A stretch of DNA of 64,000 nucleotides from an uncultured Dehalococcoidia bacterium (GTDB lineage Bacteria; Chloroflexota; Dehalococcoidia; Tepidiformales; Tepidiformaceae). Numbering within the stretch: the stretch's first letter is position 1; the number at the start of each line of letters is the position of its first letter. Both the position numbers and the translations under genes were made by a program. Positions 7,067 to 14,976 of this stretch are shown here, in pieces. Location of the stretch: assembly GCA_938015525.1 (NCBI GenBank), contig CALLPC010000003.1, forward strand, positions 62,001 through 126,000, in the 5' to 3' direction. The notes under the pieces were generated by a model. That model was not told where the DNA came from. It searched no databases and was given only the letters and a program-made list of their open reading frames with translations.

Positions 7067-7900
7067 CTACTGGCGGCGGACGGCGCCGGGGATACCGCTC
7101 GGGTCGATGCGCATGCCGAACAGCTCCTGATTGTGGCTGTGGGCGAGCTGGTGGAGGTTGAAGACGGCGAGCATCGCCTGCCACTGGCCCTGGGCTTCGA
7201 GGGTCTGGTTGACGGCTTCCTTGGCGAGCTTGAGGGCGAAGGAGGGCTTTTCGGCGATCTTCTGGGCGAGCTGGAGGGTGAACGACTCGAGCTCTTCCCG
7301 GGGGACGACGTGGTTGACCATGCCGAGGCGGTGGGCCTCCTGGGCGGTGACCCAGTCGGCGGTGAAGAGCATCTCCTTGGCTTTGCGGGCGCCGAGCTCC
7401 CAGGGGTGGGCGAAGTATTCGACGCCGCAGACGCCCATCTGGACGACGGGGTCGGAGAACATGGCGTCGTCGCTGGCGACGATGAGGTCGCAGACCCAGG
7501 CGAGCATGAGGCCGCCGGCGATGCACTTGCCCTGGACCTGGGCGATGGTGGGCTTGGGGATGTTGCGCCAGCGGCGGCACATGCCGAGGTAGATCTCTTC
7601 TTCGACGGCCATGTAGCCTTCGGCGCCTTTCTTGCCGAATTCGCGCCAGGTACCGACGGTGGGGAAGCTGGAGAGGGGCGGGCCGCCGCCGCGGAGGTCG
7701 TGGCCGGCGGAGAAGTGGGGGCCGGCGCCGGCGAGGATGATGACCTTGACGGATTCGTCGGCGGCGGCGGTGTCGAAGGCGGCGTTGAGGTCGTAGGTGA
7801 GCTGGTAGTTCTGGGCGTTGCGGGCTTCGGGGCGGTTCTGGGTGATGCGGGCGACGCCGGGCGCGGGGAGTTCGTAGAGGACGGTTTCGAAGTCGGGCAC
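7067..7900 (-). CDS. Enoyl-CoA hydratase-related (crotonase) protein
   Basis: A protein of 277 aa from GTG 7900, which is preceded by a GGAGG. Crotonase landmarks: ITQNRPEARNAQNYQLTYDL, oxyanion loop SAGHDLRGGGPPLSS (with an insertion rich in Gly/Pro), and GKCIAGGLMLAWVCDLIVA with ASDDAMFSDP. The expected first catalytic Glu region reads VVQMGVCGVEYF and is atypical, so this may be a CoA-thioester hydratase or hydrolase variant. It is the second, clearly distinct crotonase of the window. It is convergent with the aldolase gene 8 bp away. TACAAT at 7933-7938 is a good -10. Confidence 0.8.
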   Translation of the reverse strand: MPDFETVLYELPAPGVARITQNRPEARNAQNYQLTYDLNAAFDTAAADESVKVIILAGAGPHFSAGHDLRGGGPPLSSFPTVGTWREFGKKGAEGYMAVEEEIYLGMCRRWRNIPKPTIAQVQGKCIAGGLMLAWVCDLIVASDDAMFSDPVVQMGVCGVEYFAHPWELGARKAKEMLFTADWVTAQEAHRLGMVNHVVPREELESFTLQLAQKIAEKPSFALKLAKEAVNQTLEAQGQWQAMLAVFNLHQLAHSHNQELFGMRIDPSGIPGAVRRQ

Positions 7901-7932
7901 GGGCTGCCTCCGGGCGGAGAGAGTTGGCCCGG

Positions 7933-7938
7933 ATTGTA
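7933..7938 (-). promoter_or_regulatory. -10 box TACAAT of the 7067-7900 gene
   Basis: TACAAT on the - strand, about 32 nt upstream of the GTG start, leaving a leader that contains a GGAGG. Confidence 0.45.
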
Positions 7939-7958
7939 CCGGTCGTACAGGAATCTGG

Positions 7959-8237
7959 TCAGGTGACCGAGGCCCAGGCCTGGAGTTTCTCGGCGAGGAG
8001 GCGGCGGACTTCGTCGGCGGCCCCGGCGGTGTAGGGGGCGAGCTCGGCGAGACGGGCCTCGCCGTAGGCGAGGGCGGCTTCGATGCTCGTGACGTCGTCG
8101 TTCTCGGCCGCTTCGATGAAGAGGGCGGAAGCGAGGATGGCGGGTTGGGCGGCGACGGCCTGGCGGGCGGCGTCTTCCGTTTCGAGGGGGCGCTGATAGA
8201 TGCGCGAGAGCTGGCGGAGGCGGGGGTCAGCGAGCAT
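7959..8237 (-). CDS. Hypothetical helical protein
   Basis: A protein of 92 aa starting at ATG 8237 (MLADPRLRQLSRIYQRPLE). It is all-helical and Ala-rich, with an acidic middle (FIEAAENDDVTSIEAALAYG) and RRLLAEKLQAWASVT at the end. I recognise no domain. It lies 32 bp downstream of the zinc-ribbon gene on the same strand and is probably cotranscribed. No cysteines or membrane segments. Confidence 0.65.
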   Translation of the reverse strand: MLADPRLRQLSRIYQRPLETEDAARQAVAAQPAILASALFIEAAENDDVTSIEAALAYGEARLAELAPYTAGAADEVRRLLAEKLQAWASVT

Positions 8238-8269
8238 GGTGCCAGGCCTCGACGCCTGCCAGGGGGCCG

Positions 8270-8629
8270 TTACTGGCGGGCGACTTCTTCGCGCGGGGGC
8301 TTGAGTTTGCTGTAGCAGTTCGAGCAGTAGACGGGACGCTCGCCGCGGGGGACGAAGGGGACTTCCGTCATCTGGCCGCACTCGGCGCAGGAGGCGGGGT
8401 GCATCTGGCGGGGCGTTTTGCCGCCGAAGCTGGCGAAGTTCCCGTAGCGCACGTACCCGTCGGCCTGTTCGAGGGAGCTCTGGCTGGAGCGGCGGGCCGA
8501 GCGGCAGGAGGGGCAGCGGGTGGGCTCGTTCATGAGGCCCTTGTTGGCGTAGAACTCCTGCTCCCCGGCAGTGAAGACGAAGATATTGCCGCAATCACGG
8601 CAGCTGATCTGCTTATCGGCAAACGCCAA
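8270..8629 (-). CDS. Zinc-ribbon protein with two CxxC-CxxC knuckles
   Basis: A protein of 119 aa. It opens LAFADKQISCRDCGNIFVFT and continues GEQEFYANKGLMNEPTRCPSC, giving the first CxxC...CxxC ribbon. A second ribbon is formed by SCAECGQMTEVPF and PVYCSNCYSKL. These are typical of small zinc-ribbon proteins seen across Chloroflexota and other phyla, of unknown function and possibly nucleic-acid binding. I chose TTG 8629 because AGGAG lies 6 nt before it and because family members begin at this point with Met-Ala-Phe-Ala-Asp. TACCAT at 8671-8676 is a candidate -10. Confidence 0.8.
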   Translation of the reverse strand: MAFADKQISCRDCGNIFVFTAGEQEFYANKGLMNEPTRCPSCRSARRSSQSSLEQADGYVRYGNFASFGGKTPRQMHPASCAECGQMTEVPFVPRGERPVYCSNCYSKLKPPREEVARQ

Positions 8630-8670
8630 GCTCGACTCCTGGAATCCGCAGGCTGCGGGTCTCACTTCCA

Positions 8671-8676
8671 ATGGTA
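8671..8676 (-). promoter_or_regulatory. Candidate -10 box TACCAT for the zinc-ribbon gene
   Basis: TACCAT on the - strand lies about 40 nt before the TTG start. A TTGCCT lies 15 bp further upstream. Confidence 0.35.
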
Positions 8677-8723
8677 GCAGGTCGGCCGGCGAGGCAAAGG
8701 TATGGGTGCGGCGCGGGCCGGCT

Positions 8724-9140
8724 TCAGGCGCGGCGGGTGACGCCGGAGACGCGCTGGGGGTGGACGCGGATGATGACGCGGCCATCGGCGCGGAGGCGCT
8801 CTTCGAAGCCGGGGGGCGGCGACCAGGCGGGGTCGCGGCGCATGGCCCGGTTGATGAGGGTGTGGCCGGGGACGAGGTCGCCGCGCTGGATGGTGGCGCG
8901 GCCTTCGACGGTGACGAAGCGGTGGGGGGCGCCTTCGTCGAGGGCGGTGAGGGCGATGCGGGGGTCGCGGGCGAGGGTGCGCGCCTTGAGGCGGTCGGCG
9001 GTGGTGCTGAAGATGAGGGTATCGCCATCGACGGCGTAGAAAACGACTGAGCTGGCGGGGGAGCCGTCGGCGCGGAGGGTGGTGACGACGGCCCAGCGCC
9101 ACTGGCGGAGGAGGGCGTCCTGGTCGGGGGTGCCAATCAT
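8724..9140 (-). CDS. PPOX-class F420/FMN-dependent oxidoreductase
   Basis: A protein of 138 aa with the split-barrel flavin fold of pyridoxamine-phosphate-oxidase-like proteins. RWAVVTTLRADGSPASSVVFYAVDG is the first hairpin, and DRLKARTLARDPRIALTALDEG contains the K-x-x-x-L-x-R-x-P-R-I pattern typical of the F420-binding PPOX subgroup. VTVEGRATIQ follows, and the end is RVHPQRVSGVTRR. The substrate is unknown. The start is ATG 9140 with GGGAGG upstream. It lies 35 bp downstream of the alpha/beta hydrolase gene at 9176-9973 and is likely in one operon with it. Confidence 0.8.
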   Translation of the reverse strand: MIGTPDQDALLRQWRWAVVTTLRADGSPASSVVFYAVDGDTLIFSTTADRLKARTLARDPRIALTALDEGAPHRFVTVEGRATIQRGDLVPGHTLINRAMRRDPAWSPPPGFEERLRADGRVIIRVHPQRVSGVTRRA

Positions 9141-9175
9141 CGGGCGGGTGCCTCCCGGGGGTGTGGTGCAGGCGG

Positions 9176-9973
9176 TCAGCCTGCGCGGCGAAGGAAGTCG
9201 ATGACGAGGGCGTTGAACGCGGGGGCCCGTTCGAAATAGACGGAGTGGCCGGCGGCGGGGATGGTGGTGAACTCGCCGCGGGGGAGGGCGCGGGCGAAGG
9301 CCTGGACGGCGGCGGGCGGGATGACGATGTCTTCTTCGCCGGCGAGGCAGAGGACGGGGAACTGGAGGGGGCCGAGGTCGTCCGGGGTGACTGTCCGGAG
9401 CTCGCCGAGCTGGCGGCGGAGCGCGTCCTTGTCGAGGTCGACGGCGAGGGCATCGATGCCGCGGTAGAGGTGGTGGAGGGCGGGCTGTTCGCGGGCCATC
9501 CGTTCGCCGGCGGCGGGGTGGATGCCGCGGGCGAGGAGGTCCGCCTCGGTGCCCGGGGGTTTGGCGGCCCAGGCGGCGGCCGTCTCGGGGGACCAGAAGC
9601 CGCCGTGGGTGTCGCACATGACGAGGGCGCGGACGCGGTCGGGGTGGGCGAGGGCGAAGGCGAGGCAGGTCCAGCCGCCCATGGACTGGGCGATGAGGCG
9701 GACGGGCTGGCCGGGGGCGGCGGTCTCGAGGATGGCGGCGAGGTCGTCGGCGAAGGCGCGGGCGCCGGGTTCGGGGGCGGCCTGGGCGGATGGGGCGAAG
9801 CCGCGGTGGGCGAAGGCGAGGCAGCGGTAGCCGGCATCGAGGAAGGCTGGCACCTGCTGCCACCAGGAGAGGTGGTTGCCGCCGAGGCCGTGGGCGAAGA
9901 CGACGAGAGGGGCGGCGGCGGGGCCGTGGAGGTCGTAGAAGATGCGGGCGCCGGGGCGTTCGAGCCAGGGCAT
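9176..9973 (-). CDS. Alpha/beta hydrolase
   Basis: A protein of 265 aa. Fold landmarks: LVVFAHGLGGNHLSWW (oxyanion HG), the nucleophile elbow LIAQSMGGWTCLAFAL with Ser in S-M-G-G, acid candidate in CLAGEEDIVIPP, and the catalytic His in TIPAAGHSVYFERAPAFN. It is closest in style to 3-oxoadipate enol-lactonase-like esterases, but the substrate is not fixed by sequence. The start ATG 9973 has TAGAAT (9981-9986) 7 nt upstream, a leaderless arrangement. It is divergent from another alpha/beta hydrolase at 10060. Confidence 0.85.
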   Translation of the reverse strand: MPWLERPGARIFYDLHGPAAAPLVVFAHGLGGNHLSWWQQVPAFLDAGYRCLAFAHRGFAPSAQAAPEPGARAFADDLAAILETAAPGQPVRLIAQSMGGWTCLAFALAHPDRVRALVMCDTHGGFWSPETAAAWAAKPPGTEADLLARGIHPAAGERMAREQPALHHLYRGIDALAVDLDKDALRRQLGELRTVTPDDLGPLQFPVLCLAGEEDIVIPPAAVQAFARALPRGEFTTIPAAGHSVYFERAPAFNALVIDFLRRAG

Positions 9974-9980
9974 GGCGGGG

Positions 9981-9986
9981 ATTCTA
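9981..9986 (-). promoter_or_regulatory. -10 box TAGAAT, near-leaderless promoter
   Basis: TAGAAT on the - strand with 7 nt to ATG 9973. Confidence 0.55.
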
Positions 9987-10059
9987 CGCCGGAAGGCGCG
10001 TTGGGGCGGATGGCCCTATGATGCTGCCGAAGTTCCCTGGGCCCGAGGTCGAGCCGCGT

Positions 10060-10863
10060 ATGCCGTACGTTCCCACGCGCGACATCATCACCTATTACGA
10101 GGAGGCGGGCTCCGGCGAGCCGCTCGTGCTCATCCGGGGGCTGGGGAGCGACCTGCAGGCGTGGGCGCCGCACGTGCCGCTGCTGGCGAAGCACTTCCGG
10201 GTGATCGTCTATGACAACCGGGGCGCCGGGCGCACGGGGGCGCCGGACAAGCCGTACAGCATCGCGGGGATGGCGGACGACCTCGCGGCGCTCCTCGACG
10301 AGCTGCGGGTGGAGAAGGCGCATGTGCTCGGCTATTCGATGGGCGGGATGGTCGCGCAGGAGTTCGCGCTGCGGCACGCGGGGCGGCTGGAGAAGCTGGT
10401 CCTGCTGGCGACGTCGGCGAAACCGGATGGCTACGTGCGGGCCGTGCTGGAGTCGTTCATCACCATCCGGCGGACGAACATCTCGCGGGAGGGCTTCGTG
10501 CGGGCGCTGGCGCCGTACCTGTACACGGCGGAGCTGTTCGACGACGAGGACCGGTACGAGCGGGCGATTGCGGCGAGCGTTCAGAACCCGTACGCACAGC
10601 AGGACCACGCGTTCCTTCGGCAGGCGCAGGCGATCCTGGCGCACGATGCGAGCGGGCGGGTCGGCGGCATCAAGGCGGCGACGCTGGTGGTGACGAACCC
10701 GGGCGACATCCTGATTCCGCCGCGGCACGGGGAGGCGCTGGCGAAGGCGATTCCCGGGGCACAGCTGAAGATGCTGGACGGCGCGCACGCGGGGGTGACG
10801 GAGTACCCGGTGGAGCACTGCCGGGCGTTCCTCGAGTTCCTCGGGGCGGCGGTCACGGCCTGA
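10060..10863 (+). CDS. Alpha/beta hydrolase
   Basis: A protein of 267 aa from ATG 10060 (MPYVPTRDIITYYEEAGSG); in-frame ATGs at 10018 and 10021 give longer, less conserved starts. Landmarks: LVLIRGLGSDLQAW, FRVIVYDNRGAGRTG, nucleophile elbow HVLGYSMGGMVAQEFAL, acid VVTNPGDILIPP and the catalytic His in DGAHAGVTEYPVEH. It resembles dienelactone/3-oxoadipate-lactonase-like hydrolases. TATGAT at 10017-10022 is a probable -10, giving a short leader with a GAGGT. Its immediate divergent neighbour is a paralogous hydrolase. Confidence 0.85.
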   Translation: MPYVPTRDIITYYEEAGSGEPLVLIRGLGSDLQAWAPHVPLLAKHFRVIVYDNRGAGRTGAPDKPYSIAGMADDLAALLDELRVEKAHVLGYSMGGMVAQEFALRHAGRLEKLVLLATSAKPDGYVRAVLESFITIRRTNISREGFVRALAPYLYTAELFDDEDRYERAIAASVQNPYAQQDHAFLRQAQAILAHDASGRVGGIKAATLVVTNPGDILIPPRHGEALAKAIPGAQLKMLDGAHAGVTEYPVEHCRAFLEFLGAAVTA

Positions 10864-10911
10864 GGGGACGGCAGGGGCCGGGGCACTGCGGCGGGGGCTG
10901 TCGCCGGCTGG

Positions 10912-10941
10912 TTGCAAGGTTGAGCGGGTTCGTCGTATTGT
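10912..10941 (+). promoter_or_regulatory. Sigma70-type promoter of rho
   Basis: TTGCAA at 10912-10917 and TATTGT at 10936-10941 are separated by 18 bp. The predicted start near 10948 leaves an untranslated leader of about 158 nt (to 11105), unusual in this window where short or absent leaders dominate. I see no clear hairpin terminator in the leader. Confidence 0.5.
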
Positions 10942-11105
10942 GATGACGCTGGAAGGGACGGCGCCACGCGGGTTGGCGTATTCCAGCTCCCCACACGTCC
11001 AGGCTTCAGCACGAGCCCATCGCGGCAACCCAACGACCGCCACTGCAGCGTCAGCCCATACGACCGGTTCCTCGGGCGCCATCAGACACGCACACGGGAA
11101 GACCC

Positions 11106-13079
11106 TTGCAAGAGATCGAAGCCAACGACCTGATTTCCACGACGGAAGCTCACGCCAGTGAGAACGGCCATGCACCGGAGGCGCCGACGCCGCGGCGCCG
11201 GGCCGCGCGCGCGCGCAAGACGGAGCCGCCGCCGGAGGCCGCGGAGGTGACCATCGACGCCGCGGGCCCCGAGAGCGAGCCGGCGGCAACGCCCCCGCCG
11301 GCCGGGACGGCGAAGCCCGACGAGGCCCCGGCGCCGCGACGGCGGGTGCGAAGCCGGGCGGCGGCTGCCACGGAAACGGGCGGGGCTGACGCGCCGCCCC
11401 CGGGCGACGCGGGGAGCGTGGCAGCCGGTCCTGCAGTCCAGGCTGCGCCGCCAGCGGGGGATGAGCACGCGGCGAAGGCGGAGGGGCCAGCTTCCGAGGG
11501 TGCGTCACTCGAGTCGCCGCCTTCCCCCGAGCCGCAGCGGACGCGCATCTTCCGGAGGGAAGCCGCGCAGGGGAGCCCGGCAGCGCCGGAGGTGTTCGTT
11601 CGGCGGGAGCAGCCGCAGCCGCAGGGCCAGAGCCGGCAGGAGCGCGAGGCAGCGGCCCGCAGGGAGCGGCGCTGGCGGGAGCGGGAGAACCGGAACGACC
11701 GCGGCTGGCGGGACCGCGAGTTCCGGGAGCGGGACTTCGCCCGGGAACGGCTGGAGCGTGAGCTGGAACGGGAGATTGCGCGGGAGGAGCGTGCACAGGG
11801 CGGCGCTCCGCCGCTGAACATCGCGGAGCTGGAGCAGAAGAGCCGCGACGAGCTCATCGCAATTGCGCAGGAGATGGGGCTGGAGGACGTCTACGCACTC
11901 CGGAAGAGCGACCTGGTCTTCCGGCTGCTCCAGGCACAGGCCGAGGCGCGGGGGAACGTCTTCAGCGGCGGGTTCCTGGAGGTGAGCGACGACGGGAACT
12001 ACGGCTTCCTCCGCGGGCCATCGATGCTGCCCGGGCCGAACGATATCTACGTTTCGCAGTCGCAGCTGCGGCGGTTTGCGCTGCGGCCTGGTGATTATGT
12101 CACCGGGCAGGTACGGCACCCGAAGGACAACGAGAAGTACTACGGGCTGCTGAAGGTGGAGGCCGTGAACGGGATGGACCCGGAGACGGCGAAGCGGCGG
12201 CCGCACTTCGAGAACCTGACGGCGATTTTCCCGTATCAGCAGCTGAAGCTGGAGACGACGCCGGACAACCTGACGCACCGGATCATCGACCTGATTGCGC
12301 CGATCGGGCGCGGGCAGCGCGGGCTGATCGTCTCGCCGCCAAAAGCGGGGAAGACGATGCTGCTGAAAAACATCGCGAACGGGATTTCGACGAACTACCC
12401 GGACGTGCACCTGATGGTGCTGCTCATCGGCGAGCGGCCGGAGGAAGTGACGGACATGCAGCGGAGCGTGCGCGGCGAGGTGATCAGCTCGACGTTCGAC
12501 GAGCCGGTGGAAGACCACACCCGGGTGGCGGAGATGGCGCTGGAGCGTGCGAAGCGGCTGGTGGAAGGGGGGAAGGACGTGGTGATCCTGCTGGACTCGA
12601 TCACGCGGCTGACGCGGGCGTACAACCTGGCGCTGCCGCCGAGCGGGCGGACGCTCTCGGGCGGGGTGGACCCGATCGCGCTCTATCCGCCGAAGCGGCT
12701 GTTCGGGGCGGCGCGGAAGTGCGAGGAGGGGGGTTCGCTGACGATCCTGGCGACCTGCCTCGTGGATACGGGTTCGCGGATGGACGAGGTGGTGTTCGAG
12801 GAGTTCAAGGGCACGGGGAATATGGAGCTGCGGCTCGACCGGCGGCTCGCGGAGCGGCGGTACTACCCGGCGATCGACATCCAGGCTTCGAGCACGCGGC
12901 GCGAAGAGCTGCTGCTGGATGAGAAAACTTTGAAGGGTGTCTGGCTCGTGCGCCGGATGACGGCTATGATTTCGCAGAACTCGCCGAACCAGCTCGAAGC
13001 GACCGAGAGGCTGCTCGAGCGGCTCGCGCGGACGAACAACAATGAGGAGTTTCTCGCCAGCCTGAAATCGGACCTGTAG
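11106..13079 (+). CDS. rho: Transcription termination factor Rho
   Basis: A protein of 657 aa, an ATP-dependent hexameric RNA translocase that ends transcription. The Rho core begins near residue 237 ([20 protein letters not shown]), followed by the RNA-binding cold-shock-like domain ([16 protein letters not shown]) and the RecA-like motor: P-loop [11 protein letters not shown] near 409-418, [29 protein letters not shown] and the R-loop region [13 protein letters not shown]. The first 236 residues are an added low-complexity segment: Ala/Pro/Glu-rich, then Arg/Glu-rich ([20 protein letters not shown]), similar in kind to the extensions of actinobacterial Rho. The start TTG 11106 lacks a good Shine-Dalgarno, so the true start may differ slightly. 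Confidence 0.95.
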   Translation: MQEIEANDLISTTEAHASENGHAPEAPTPRRRAARARKTEPPPEAAEVTIDAAGPESEPAATPPPAGTAKPDEAPAPRRRVRSRAAAATETGGADAPPPGDAGSVAAGPAVQAAPPAGDEHAAKAEGPASEGASLESPPSPEPQRTRIFRREAAQGSPAAPEVFVRREQPQPQGQSRQEREAAARRERRWRERENRNDRGWRDREFRERDFARERLERELEREIAREERAQGGAPPLNIAELEQKSRDELIAIAQEMGLEDVYALRKSDLVFRLLQAQAEARGNVFSGGFLEVSDDGNYGFLRGPSMLPGPNDIYVSQSQLRRFALRPGDYVTGQVRHPKDNEKYYGLLKVEAVNGMDPETAKRRPHFENLTAIFPYQQLKLETTPDNLTHRIIDLIAPIGRGQRGLIVSPPKAGKTMLLKNIANGISTNYPDVHLMVLLIGERPEEVTDMQRSVRGEVISSTFDEPVEDHTRVAEMALERAKRLVEGGKDVVILLDSITRLTRAYNLALPPSGRTLSGGVDPIALYPPKRLFGAARKCEEGGSLTILATCLVDTGSRMDEVVFEEFKGTGNMELRLDRRLAERRYYPAIDIQASSTRREELLLDEKTLKGVWLVRRMTAMISQNSPNQLEATERLLERLARTNNNEEFLASLKSDL

Positions 13080-13096
13080 GGGAAACCCGTAAGGGT

Positions 13097-13154
13097 CCTG
13101 CTCCCCGGCATTCAGAGGCCGCCGGGATAGCCAGGAAAGGAGGAGAGGAGCAGG
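13097..13154 (+). ncRNA. Structured leader between rho and the M23 peptidase gene
   Basis: CCTGCTCC (13097-13104) pairs with GGAGCAGG (13147-13154) and encloses a CCGGC/GCCGG hairpin. A second hairpin with a TTCG loop follows at about 13149-13167. This could be the end of the rho transcript or a regulatory leader for the cell-wall hydrolase. I do not recognise a known riboswitch core. Confidence 0.3.
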
Positions 13155-13215
13155 CTTCGGCTGTGCTCAGCCCGCGCCGGCGGTTCGCTCCCGCGGCGCG
13201 CCAGCACAACGGCTT

Positions 13216-14436
13216 ATGGGCATCGAAGGAACCCGCGCGCGTTCGCACGCGCACGCCAGGCGCCACGGGCGGTTCACGGTCCACGCAGCAGTCGTGGTGC
13301 TGGCGCTTCTCGCTGTCCTCGCCGCTGCGCGGTTCCCGGCCAGCTCCTCGGCATCGGCACAGGCACCTGTCCCGACCTTCAGCTTTTCGGGCGTTGCGAC
13401 AGCGGCGCAGCGGCCGGGTGTGGCGGTCTTCAGGCCGGCAGCGACGACGCAGACGCTCGGCTCGGTGGTGGCGGTCGCATCGCGGACGGAAACGCTTTCG
13501 ACGCGGGCAGTCGGGGGGATATCGCCCGTGCAGTCCCTCTCGGCCGGCGTGACGGCGGCGGCAGCCGCTTCCGGCGAGGTGGGCGCGGGCATCAAGCCGC
13601 TGGCGGACATCATCGACCCGCGCAGCCCGATCGTGGAGTACGAGACCCAGGCCGGGGATACGGTCTCGGGGGTGGCGGCGAAGTTCGGGATTTCGATGCA
13701 GACGCTGCTCGACAACAACCCGACGGTGCGGAACCCGAACCTGCTCCCGAAGGGGCTGATCCTGATCGTGCCGCGGAAGGACGGCATTCTCCACAGGGTG
13801 GGGTACGGCGAGACGGTCGATGCGATCGTGAAGCAGTACGACAACATCACGGCCGAGACGGTGATCTCGTACAAGCCGAACAACATCACGGACCCGAACA
13901 ACCTGGAAGCCGGCAAGATGCTCCTGCTGGTCGGTGCGACGATCAAGCCGCCGCCGCCGCCACCGCCGCCGCCGCAGCGGCCGTCCACGCCATCGACGCC
14001 GCAGGGGCCGTCTGCGGGCGGGGCGCCGGCGCCGAGCTCGGGCGGGATTTTCAAGAACTTCCCGCTGGCGGCATGGCGGGGGGTGAGCGACCCGTTCGGG
14101 ACGCCGCGCGGCGGCTCCTCGTACCACACCGGTATCGACCTCGACCTGTACGGCTTCGGGCCTTCGCCGCTGTTCGCGGTCTGCGACGGGGTGGTCAGCC
14201 GGACGGAGTACCTGACATACAGCTACGGCTACTACGTGGTGATCGATTGCGGCGGCGGGTGGACGGTGCTCTATGCGCACATGAGCCAGATCGACGTGGT
14301 GCCGGGCCAGGCGGTGAGTGCGGGTCAGACGATCGGCCTGACCGGTCTGACGGGGTTCACGACGGGCCACCACCTGCACTTCGAAATCCGGTACAACGGC
14401 GGCTACGTCGACCCGGCGCTCTACCTCGATTTCTGA
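13216..14436 (+). CDS. Secreted LysM-M23 peptidoglycan endopeptidase
   Basis: A protein of 406 aa. A signal/anchor segment (residues 21-39, TVHAAVVVLALLAVLAAARF) follows a basic N-terminus. Two LysM-like repeats bind glycan (about 141-186, ETQAGDTVSGVAAKFGIS; about 192-238, YGETVDAIVKQYDN), then a polyproline linker (245-253) and the M23 zinc peptidase domain (about 285-406). The metal ligands are visible as H304-x3-D308 in YHTGIDLD and H386-L-H388 in GHHLHFEIR, with the general-base H355 in YAHMS. It should cut peptide cross-links in the wall or act as an activator of such enzymes. It follows rho by 136 bp with a structured leader. Confidence 0.9.
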   Translation: MGIEGTRARSHAHARRHGRFTVHAAVVVLALLAVLAAARFPASSSASAQAPVPTFSFSGVATAAQRPGVAVFRPAATTQTLGSVVAVASRTETLSTRAVGGISPVQSLSAGVTAAAAASGEVGAGIKPLADIIDPRSPIVEYETQAGDTVSGVAAKFGISMQTLLDNNPTVRNPNLLPKGLILIVPRKDGILHRVGYGETVDAIVKQYDNITAETVISYKPNNITDPNNLEAGKMLLLVGATIKPPPPPPPPPQRPSTPSTPQGPSAGGAPAPSSGGIFKNFPLAAWRGVSDPFGTPRGGSSYHTGIDLDLYGFGPSPLFAVCDGVVSRTEYLTYSYGYYVVIDCGGGWTVLYAHMSQIDVVPGQAVSAGQTIGLTGLTGFTTGHHLHFEIRYNGGYVDPALYLDF

Positions 14437-14478
14437 CGGCGGCTGCGCGGCTGACCTGACCGGCACGGCCGGGTGCGG

Positions 14479-14484
14479 TAGGCT
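14479..14484 (+). promoter_or_regulatory. -10 box TAGGCT, leaderless promoter for 14491-14976
   Basis: TAGGCT followed by 6 nt and ATG 14491, the same arrangement and hexamer as at 1433. Confidence 0.6.
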
Positions 14485-14490
14485 CGGGGT

Positions 14491-14976
14491 ATGCCTGCCT
14501 ATCAGCCCGATGACCTGGACCTGATCGAACGCGCGCTGCTCGGGGTGCTGTCCGTGGGCCTGCCGCCTTCGCGTGCAGCGGGGAGCGATACGTTCCGGGT
14601 GGACCACGTGACGGCCGTGGTGGTGAGCCTGGCGACGACGGGCGAGCGGGGTGCGCACCTGGCCGAAGACGGTGTGCGGGTGACCGCGGAGTTCCGCGCG
14701 CGGCTGCGCGCGGCGGTGGATTCGTTGATGGCAAAGGGGCTGGTGATGCGGCAGGCTGCCGGGATGCCGGCGGCGGCCGGCGGCTACGAATCGGGGCTGC
14801 AGCTGGACCTCGTGGACCCGGATGAGCACCCGGTCGTGCTGGACCGGTACCTTTCGCAGCTGTGCATGGAGCACCTGTTTACTATCCCGGCGGTGTACCC
14901 GTATCTGATGGAACGGTATTCCGCGAGCGGGGAGGTGTGGCGGCGGCTGCGCGAAGGCGGGTACGCGCGGGATTAG
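14491..14976 (+). CDS. Hypothetical protein
   Basis: A protein of 161 aa with no recognised domain. It opens MPAYQPDDLDLIERALLGVL, has a central stretch ADSVTAEFRARLRAAV-like helix (FRARLRAAVDSLMAKGLVMR) that could belong to a winged helix, an acidic LQLDLVDPDEHPVVLDRYLS and an aromatic end (TIPAVYPYLMERYSASGEVW). No signal peptide and one Cys. Its TAG stop shares bases with the TAA stop of the convergent ClC gene, a 4-bp overlap at 14973-14976. Confidence 0.65.
   Translation: MPAYQPDDLDLIERALLGVLSVGLPPSRAAGSDTFRVDHVTAVVVSLATTGERGAHLAEDGVRVTAEFRARLRAAVDSLMAKGLVMRQAAGMPAAAGGYESGLQLDLVDPDEHPVVLDRYLSQLCMEHLFTIPAVYPYLMERYSASGEVWRRLREGGYARD

Noticed and set aside
10943-11161. A 73-codon ORF in the rho leader.
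   Set aside because: It overlaps the rho start, has no Shine-Dalgarno, and its protein is composition-driven; more likely untranslated leader.
13080-13215. Possible c-di-AMP (ydaO/yuaA) riboswitch ahead of the M23 gene.
   Set aside because: The conserved CCGAA...CCGUCAGCUAAC-like core is absent; kept only as a structured leader.
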